Source of the DNA: Calocera cornea HHB12733
Lineage: Eukaryota > Basidiomycota > Dacrymycetes > Dacrymycetales > Dacrymycetaceae
Direction of reading: 5' to 3'
Assembly (NCBI GenBank): GCA_001632435.1
Contig: KV424063.1
Span: 1 to 64,000 of the forward strand
DNA: 64,000 nucleotides
Positions 57,598 through 64,000 of the stretch are shown piece after piece. The notes below the pieces were generated by a model that was given only the letters and a program-made list of their open reading frames with translations, was not told the DNA's origin and did not search any database. The stretch's first letter is position 1. Each line of letters begins with the position of its first letter. Both the position numbers and the translations under genes were made by a program.

Positions 57598-58844
57598 ATG
57601 GGACAGGCGCTCTCCGAAATGTTCCCGCCCAAGGCGAAATGGACGCCAGACCAGATCCCAGACCAGACTGGCAAGGTCGCGATCGTCACAGTGCGCACTC
57701 TATTCCCGCTCCCGGTACTCGCAGGCTGATCAACGTGCTAGGGTGGTAACACCGGAATCGGCTTCTCCACTTGCAGAGTGCGTATCAGTTGGTGACCGTC
57801 AGCACCATACGCTAACAGTCGATGTAGCACCTGCTGGAGCACAATGCGCGCGTCTACCTCGGTGCCCGCTCTGCCGCCAAAGGCAATGAAGCCGTCCAGC
57901 ACCTGAAAGACATTACGAAGAAGGATACAATCTACTTCCTCGAGCTGGATCTTGCAGATCTGCCTAGCATCAAGCGTGCTGCGGACGAATTCAAGTCGAA
58001 GGAGCAGAGGTTGGATATGCTGTTCAACTCTGGGTGCGTCGGGTAACTCGCTACACCTTCATTAATGACATAAGGATGCAGAGGTGTTATGGTGCCCCCG
58101 AAGTCCGAGCTCACTAAACAAGGTTACGACCTGCAATTTGGGACCAACACGCTCGGTCATGGTGTATTCACTTTGCTCCTCCTCCCGGCCTTACTCGAAA
58201 CCGCCAAACAGACTGGTGATGTGCGCGTCATCAACACCTCGTCCAACGGGCATGGGTTTGCACCCAAGGAGGGCATTAACTGGGAGGCAATCAAGGATGG
58301 CCCGGTGAGGGACAAGGTGTTCAGCGAGTGGCAGTTCTATGGGATATCTAAATGGGTGCGTCGGTCGGTGCTACCCAACGTTGACTAGCATTGATGAGTT
58401 GGCAGGGAAATGTCGTCTTCTCCAATGAGCTCGCAAGGCGTTACGGCGACCAGGGGATCACTTCGACCTCGCTGAACCCGGGAGGAATTCGCACGGATCT
58501 GCAGCGTCACCTCAAGGGTGTGAGCGCCTGGCTTATCGTAGGTATTCGTGACTCTTCGGCCGGTTCTGTCTGCTCATGCAGCGGATAGGACAAGATGCTG
58601 TTTCCTGTTGAGCCTTACGGCGCTCTCAACCAGTTGTACGCCGGTACCGTGCCCGATGGCAAGTCACTCAATGGCAAGGTGCGCATATATGCATGGTACG
58701 GGGAAATTGCAAGCCGGATACTGATGTGTATGCCAGTACCTTATCCCTTGGGCCCGAGTCGGCGCCGCGAGACCGGACACGGACGACCCGGAGGCCGCGA
58801 AGAAACTGTGGGAGTTCTGCGAGCAGGAGACGGCCAAGCTCTGA
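57598..58844 (+). CDS. Short-chain dehydrogenase/reductase, retinol-dehydrogenase-like
   Basis: Seven exons (57598-57690, 57742-57777, 57828-58033, 58082-58355, 58406-58537, 58589-58678, 58737-58844) join to 312 residues. It has the NAD(P)-binding TGGNTGIG (residues 31-38), a catalytic Ser near 166 (NTSSNG), and YGISK with Tyr198 and Lys202. The GARS after the second strand suggests NADP. The segment SLNPGGIRTDL is typical of the branch that includes fungal homologues of retinol dehydrogenases and WW-domain oxidoreductase. The substrate is unknown. The second exon is only 36 nt but supplies the cofactor motif. It faces a related gene at 59075-60246 tail to tail, 230 bases apart. Confidence 0.85.
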
Positions 58845-59074
58845 GCGTTGGCGAAAATCAAGCGGTTCATCCACAATGCGGCATACAGATGTATATGTGT
58901 GTGGCGCTCTACTCATACTGCAAGAAGACCGAGCTGACTATATTATGTACAGAGATATAGTGAGGAAGTAATGGAACGGAGTTGGAGTGGGATTCGCCCG
59001 CGAGACCGCACTGCACCGCGTCACGTCAGGCGTATTTCGTACACCGTGGCTGAAGGAATGCAAGTGACGAGCTA

Positions 59075-60246
59075 TCACAGTCCCATGCTCTTCACCTCCG
59101 ACTCGATGAACTCCCACAGCTTCTTGCCGGCTGCGTCGTCAAGCGTGTCAGACCGCGGTGTAGACTTGCGAGCCCAAGGGACGAAGTAGCTCCCGTTTTG
59201 CGAAGCGACTTCAGGGGCGGTGCCCGCATAGAGCATCGTTACGGCACCCAGCGGGTCGACCTCTGTACCAAAGGCATACTAATTCCTGTTTAGCCCCTCA
59301 ATCAGACTGGCAATACGAGAAGACGTACTGCTGCCCATGCTCCGATACCCTCGGCATACCGGAAGAGCTCCGTCCGGATCAGCCCAGGGTTCAAGCTCGT
59401 CGAGACGATCCCATATTGGCCATATCGGCGCGCAATCTCGTGCGCGAGCAGCACGTTGCCCCACTTGGACTGCGAGTAGGCGATCATCGGCGTCAGCTTC
59501 TTTGACCGGTACTCGCTGTCCTTCAGCGTGCCGTAGTCGAATCCTCCTGTTGGAGCACCGAGATGGAGACTACATCATCATCGGTATGAGTGGATCTCTG
59601 TTAGGTGGCTAGACGCACTTGGAGCTGGTCGTCACCACACGGACGTTGCCCTCCGGGCAGTCCTTCGCGGTCGCAATCAGTGTGGGCGTCAAGAGCATCG
59701 TCAGGTACGCATGTCCTGAATCAAATCAGCATTGGCCGATTATTACGGAAGGCGTTCCAGGCACCAATGACATTCGTGCCGAACTGCATATCATAGCCCT
59801 GCTTTGTGAGCTGGTCGACAGGGCAAACCATGACACCGGCGGAGTTGAACAGCATGTGCAGCTGTCCCTCCTTGCTGAGGAAGTCCTCGGCACATTTCTT
59901 CACCGCTGGGAGGTCGGCGAGGTCGCATTGGATGAAGTGCACCTTGTCGCTCTTGGTGATCTCCTTTAGCCTTGCAATAGCCTCCTCTGCCTTCGATTGT
60001 GATCGACATGCCAAATACACCGTGGCACCTTTCAGCAGCAGATACTTGGACGCAACGAACCCAATGCCAGCGTTGCCTCCCTGATGCGTAGATGTCAGCG
60101 GGAGCTAGTCCAACTGCTGCGGCGACGTTACGTACGGTCACAATAGCCACCTTCTCAGAGAGATCAGGCATGTTCTCGGGCAGGAACTTGGCCCTTGGCG
60201 GCCAAATCTCAGAGCCAGTTGTCAGAACACGGAGAACCTGCCCCAT
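59075..60246 (-). CDS. Short-chain dehydrogenase/reductase, paralog
   Basis: Five exons on the minus strand (60246-60136, 60080-59765, 59715-59619, 59569-59329, 59278-59075) join to 322 residues. Cofactor motif TGGNAGIG (residues 37-44), catalytic Ser near 174 (TTSSN), and YSQSK with Tyr206 and Lys210. It shares with the neighbour ELTKQGYD/QLTKQGYD-type runs, SLNPG..RT and a C-terminal WEF end. The first intron lies right after the Thr of the cofactor motif in both genes, so they descend from one ancestor, but other introns differ. Substrate unknown. Confidence 0.85.
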
Positions 60247-61968
60247 TGTCGATTATTTATTAGGATTGGTCGGATTGTAAGATACACAAGTGAGATGAAA
60301 AGGGGGAGGCGGCGGGGAGCAAGACCAAAAGTGAGGGTTTGTGTGCATCTAAGGTGCTTAGTTACTTTATACGTCGGCATGCTTCACCGAGGTGCCTCGG
60401 GGTGGAACTACAACCATGGCGAACATCAGAAAGCCTGGTCGGGCAGCGGGGAGGGTGGCCGGATACAGGCGCAAGCTATCATTCCATTTACGGGGATGCG
60501 ATGCGCCGCTATCATAATTTGACCTGAGAATTCCCTGCCAGCGAAAGGGTCATCTGCGTACCGAGCCCGGCGTTCGTCAGGCGCAGTCGAGCGGATTCTC
60601 GAGTATTGCTTGTCATTCAGAGGGCCTCCGACAAACCGTGGGAAGCTTATGGCAACCCTGTCGTACCTGAAATATCATCGCAGAGTCGAAAACAACGAAC
60701 CCAACCTGGACGCAATACATCAAGCCATATCTTTGTATGTGTTCTGGCAAATTTCTTGCACGCATCTTTCCGCTCGAGACAGAACCGACGAAAGCAAAGG
60801 ATTTTTTGGCTGTCGCAAGGCATGATGGATGGCATGGCACAAGGCACATGTGGGCATTGTCAGGCAGATTACGGCAACCATCAGGGCAGAGCAGCGAAAT
60901 CAGGGTTGACCGAACCGAGCGGTTTGCTATACTGATGGGCGCGGTCACGATGTCTACCGATGTCGCCTTTTGGATCTCGTCATATGGCTGTGCGCCGGCA
61001 GCCACATCAAGGGCCATGCCAGCATCAGCGACAGGCGGTCCGCCAGGTAAACGCCGGCAATAAAACTGAGCAGAGCTGGATGTTTGACCGAGAGAGTGAA
61101 AAGATGGTGGTCGGAATCAGAGTAATCAGCGGCGCTATGCGAGAACCAATGGGAGCATCGCCGGCTCTGGAGCGAACAGATAAGCGAAACGCGGGAAGCT
61201 ACTCGCGTCCATTCCGGTCGTCGTTCATTATGATCAACACAACGTCGTCTCCTTGGTGTATGGAAGAGGCAAGGCTCATCAATAGGGCCAGTCGGACGAG
61301 AACCTGGCAGCGGTTTTGGTCAGCTCATCATCACCGGCCTCTATATAAATTGGTCCCGCAGAACCTGTAGTGCTTGTTCGTCCTTCAAACATATAACTTA
61401 TGATTATTACATGGCAGAGGCACGCGCTGTTGTCGTCATTGATAGTATCGCAGCATACATTGCATAGAATAATGAATCTCCAGAGTGAATCAGAGCAACG
61501 TTTGCAGTGCATTCATAGCCGAGCGCTTCCCGTCAGGCGTCGCCGCTCGCTGTGCTACGCATGAGCTGTATTCTGATCAACGCAGTACTCAGGCACAGTT
61601 GCCTTTGATATCATAGGTGAACTACCTCCAAGAGCCGCGCCGCACAGAAGTACGGCAGCAGCAATGTCGGGCGAATGTTGCAATAGATGGAGTACGACAC
61701 CAGTTGTTCAATGCGGCTCTTGAGTGTTTTCGCAACTGATGAACAAGGTTCTTCCAGGCGATTTGGCCTCCTGTCATCTGAAGAACGGTCGTCAGCAGCC
61801 TCTTCAGGACAGATCACAAACATTCCCTTACGTGACAGGGTCGACCCCGCTAACACGCGGACTGTGATTCCGGGGAAACCCACCGTCGGCTTGCCGCAGA
61901 TGTCATCCGCAGTGATTGGCCTCGATTACGGCACGTCCAGTACTCAGTTTCCGGCTGAGATTGAGGTA
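60247..61968. other. 1.7-kb stretch without a supported gene
   Basis: Only overlapping chance frames (for example plus 60606-60935, minus 60613-61017). AT-richer than the genes on both sides. No repeat recognised. Confidence 0.45.
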
Positions 61969-63095
61969 TTACTCCTCCACTAGTGCAGATATCGTCCGAG
62001 GTGGTTCTTCCCGCTGGAGTGGCCCAACCTCCAGGTCCATCGCTGAAGAGTTGGCTGTCCGTCCAAGGCCCGACTTGCCCGTTGATGCAGTATCATTGTC
62101 TGCAGACACCACAGTGGCAAGGTTTTGAAGTTCGAGTTCATCCCGCAACTCAGTGAGACGAAACATCTCAGCAAACCGCCGCGTATTCAAGGTTGTGAAA
62201 GTTTGGCGTGGAGCAGCGTCTGGGAATTCATCGGCGTCCTCCCAGATATGGAATACATGTCGAACAACCCGAATGACGAGCGGAACGATGACAGCCAGAT
62301 TGCATACAAGCAGTGATACCGACATTTCGATGAAGGCGAGAAGCGCTTCCGACGTTGGATTGTCCATGAGGATGAAGGATGCATGTACCAGCGAGGTCAG
62401 AGTGGTGAAAATGGAAGCTGCGAAGACTGCCATCAATCGCATTCGTGGCCCGGGTGCGATCCGTGTGCGTTGGAGCAAGTAGACAGGAATAGATGTGAGG
62501 GTGACATCGCTGATAATATCGGCTGATCGCCACGTGTTAGGAAGCCCGGCTACATTGGGAACATCAGGCGTACTGATCAATTGGGCAATCGCAACATCCC
62601 GTCCAAGAGGACACTGCGTGTTCCACCGATCTTCCATCCAGTCCTCAGGATCGGCCAAACATCTCCAGAAGACCTGTGCGAAGAGAACCACATAGCATAC
62701 TCCGAAGGCACCAGCGACCCCGAGTAGAAGTCGATGGGCGTTAAGCGTCGGCGCAACTCGGATGATCGTGAACAGAATGGAGTATCGTGCCATCCATACC
62801 GCGCTGCTGAAGCCCAAAGCATCGATGAAGTATAGTCCAAGTCGGAGTGTTCTAGATTCAGGGACTGAAGTGAATAACGTCAGTTCGTAGGGTAGAGGTC
62901 TCAGGGAACAGGATTACAAGCCGGAGCATTACGCGCCCAGAACGCCGCAAAAACCAAGATAAGCGCGATCATGGAGAGGACGGCGAATAAGTCGTCTAGC
63001 CATAGCCGTCGATAGATCTTGCGGTCGATGAGTCGGATGGTCGTCGCGATCCAAGCGACGACTGACGGAGCAATGATTGCTTCTACAACGGACAT
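61969..63095 (-). CDS. Fungal rhodopsin-like seven-helix integral membrane protein
   Basis: Three exons on the minus strand (63095-62918, 62864-62574, 62522-61969) join to 340 residues. Seven hydrophobic helices can be traced. Features typical of the fungal 'rhodopsin domain' family (related to Pth11-type receptors) include the WLDDLFAVLSMIAL segment in the second helix, a loop with WNTQCPLGRDVAIAQL, and TDIISDVTLTSIPVYLL. The charged tail is likely cytosolic. The second intron was chosen because it removes a low-similarity insert and restores the QLITDIISD run. The family may contain surface receptors, but ligands are unknown and no retinal-binding lysine motif was seen. Confidence 0.75.
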
Positions 63096-64000
63096 TAATG
63101 AATATTCTGGTTCCCACGGTTCAACACGTACTCTGCACAACAGAGGCCGTCAATGTCGTGGACATGACATGGTCATAGCAGCGGAAGAGGGTGCCGAGGA
63201 CGTCCTTGGCAAGTTGGCGATGTGCAGCACTTTGATTTATACTCTAGGGGACGTCACATTCTATTGACCCCGCATTTCGGTCAGGCTGAGGCTGTGACTG
63301 CCACGAGGCAAACAATACACTGGTGAGACAGAAGTCCAAGAGACAGATCGAGATGTCGCGACTGCACGTGCGAGATGTGGATAGAAGGTATGACCAGAGG
63401 TGCAAGTTATGGGATTGTTGGAAAATGCATGCGTCTGCACATGATGTCCGCTAATCGGATGACGAGCTTACGACGGACTTTGGTGCCCATCACTTCCCCT
63501 ATGGGATGCTTGCCGAGGGAAATGACCGGGCTTGGGGGTATCGAACAGCGTATGTTGATGCAATTTGCCGAATTTGCCAGCAGCAGGCGACATGCTGTAG
63601 CGGAGTCGGGGCCGGTCGTAGGCTCCTGTAGCCGGTGCCAGCAAAGCCAGCGAAGGCAGGGAAACCGAGGATCACGCGCATCCCGCAACACCGGACGTCC
63701 CAGCTACCAATTCCAGGGCAGAGTTAGGCCGCAAATCAAGCTCCTAGCACAGTTTGGCAGCATATATGCCATTTGCATTCAAGCTAGACGCTGTGACGGC
63801 GGTACGTAGGGAAATAACGACTTCGAAGATGCGGAATACCGCGGACCCACGATCGATGAATTTGAATCCGATCCAAAACAGACGCGCGCGCGACTGTAAA
63901 ATTGTTTGCTGGTACAGTACAGCGAGAGCGCTGCCTGCATTCGCCCAGCGACCAACCTCAACTCGTCCTCGATATGCTGCCATCCTCATGACCGACATGA
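63096..64000. other. Right edge, no supported gene
   Basis: Upstream region of the membrane-protein gene and further sequence with only chance frames. No repeat or RNA gene recognised. Confidence 0.45.

Overview
The window reads as nuclear DNA of a filamentous basidiomycete, most likely an Agaricomycete and possibly a wood-decay polypore. Coding exons are GC-rich and broken by many short GT-AG introns, nearly all about 45-75 nt. Most large genes have clear fungal relatives: CSC1/OSCA-type channel, inositol transporter, Tea1-type kelch protein, RRP5, peroxisomal-type carrier, GH11 xylanases and an AA7-type oxidase. A lineage-specific F-box family is expanded and decaying, which is common in mushroom genomes. 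No prokaryotic, phage or CRISPR features were seen. The species assignment is inference only.

Layout. 0.5-2.6 kb: first copy of a dispersed, apparently spliced but poorly coding element. 2.7-4.0 kb: three degenerate F-box pieces. 5.7-8.3 kb: CSC1-like channel. 8.7-10.5 kb: left arm of an inverted duplication carrying a wrecked F-box gene and a tandem repeat. 12.3-13.8 kb: intact F-box gene. 13.9-14.3 kb: small two-exon protein. 14.8-16.7 kb: six-exon inositol-type transporter (minus). 17.0-19.8 kb: right arm of the inverted duplication with an intact F-box gene. 20.9-22.4 kb: berberine-bridge-type oxidase. 23.1-24.5 kb: SH3-SAM adaptor. 25.0-26.6 kb: F-box pseudogene, followed by a palindrome cluster. 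27.2-29.4 kb: second copy of the spliced element. 29.8-34.7 kb: F-box, JmjC and F-box genes, the last two divergent. 35.0-37.6 kb: two GH11 xylanases (minus). 38.4-39.2 kb: kelch pseudogene. 39.7-41.2 kb: nine-exon mitochondrial-carrier-family gene. 44.5-50.0 kb: Tea1-like kelch/coiled-coil gene. 50.3-55.1 kb: RRP5 (minus). 57.6-60.2 kb: two convergent short-chain dehydrogenases. 62.0-63.1 kb: seven-helix rhodopsin-like membrane protein.

How it works together. Housekeeping genes (RRP5, Tea1-like, carrier, channel, JmjC) are interleaved with fast-evolving accessory DNA. Four complete and at least five broken F-box genes share an N-terminal signature and, in six cases, a common upstream motif, so the family has spread by local tandem and inverted duplication. 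The two xylanases and the secreted flavin oxidase would serve plant-cell-wall use. I see no biosynthetic cluster.

The most unusual feature is the pair of diverged elements at 0.5-2.6 and 27.2-29.4 kb. They share a promoter-like block, at least two intron positions and three hairpins. Each hairpin carries base changes that keep pairing, one of them capped by a UUCG tetraloop. They keep no shared long reading frame on the plus strand, which is what a structured non-coding RNA family would look like. Exon joins below were placed by eye from GT-AG sites, reading-frame closure and protein-family continuity; no RNA evidence was available.
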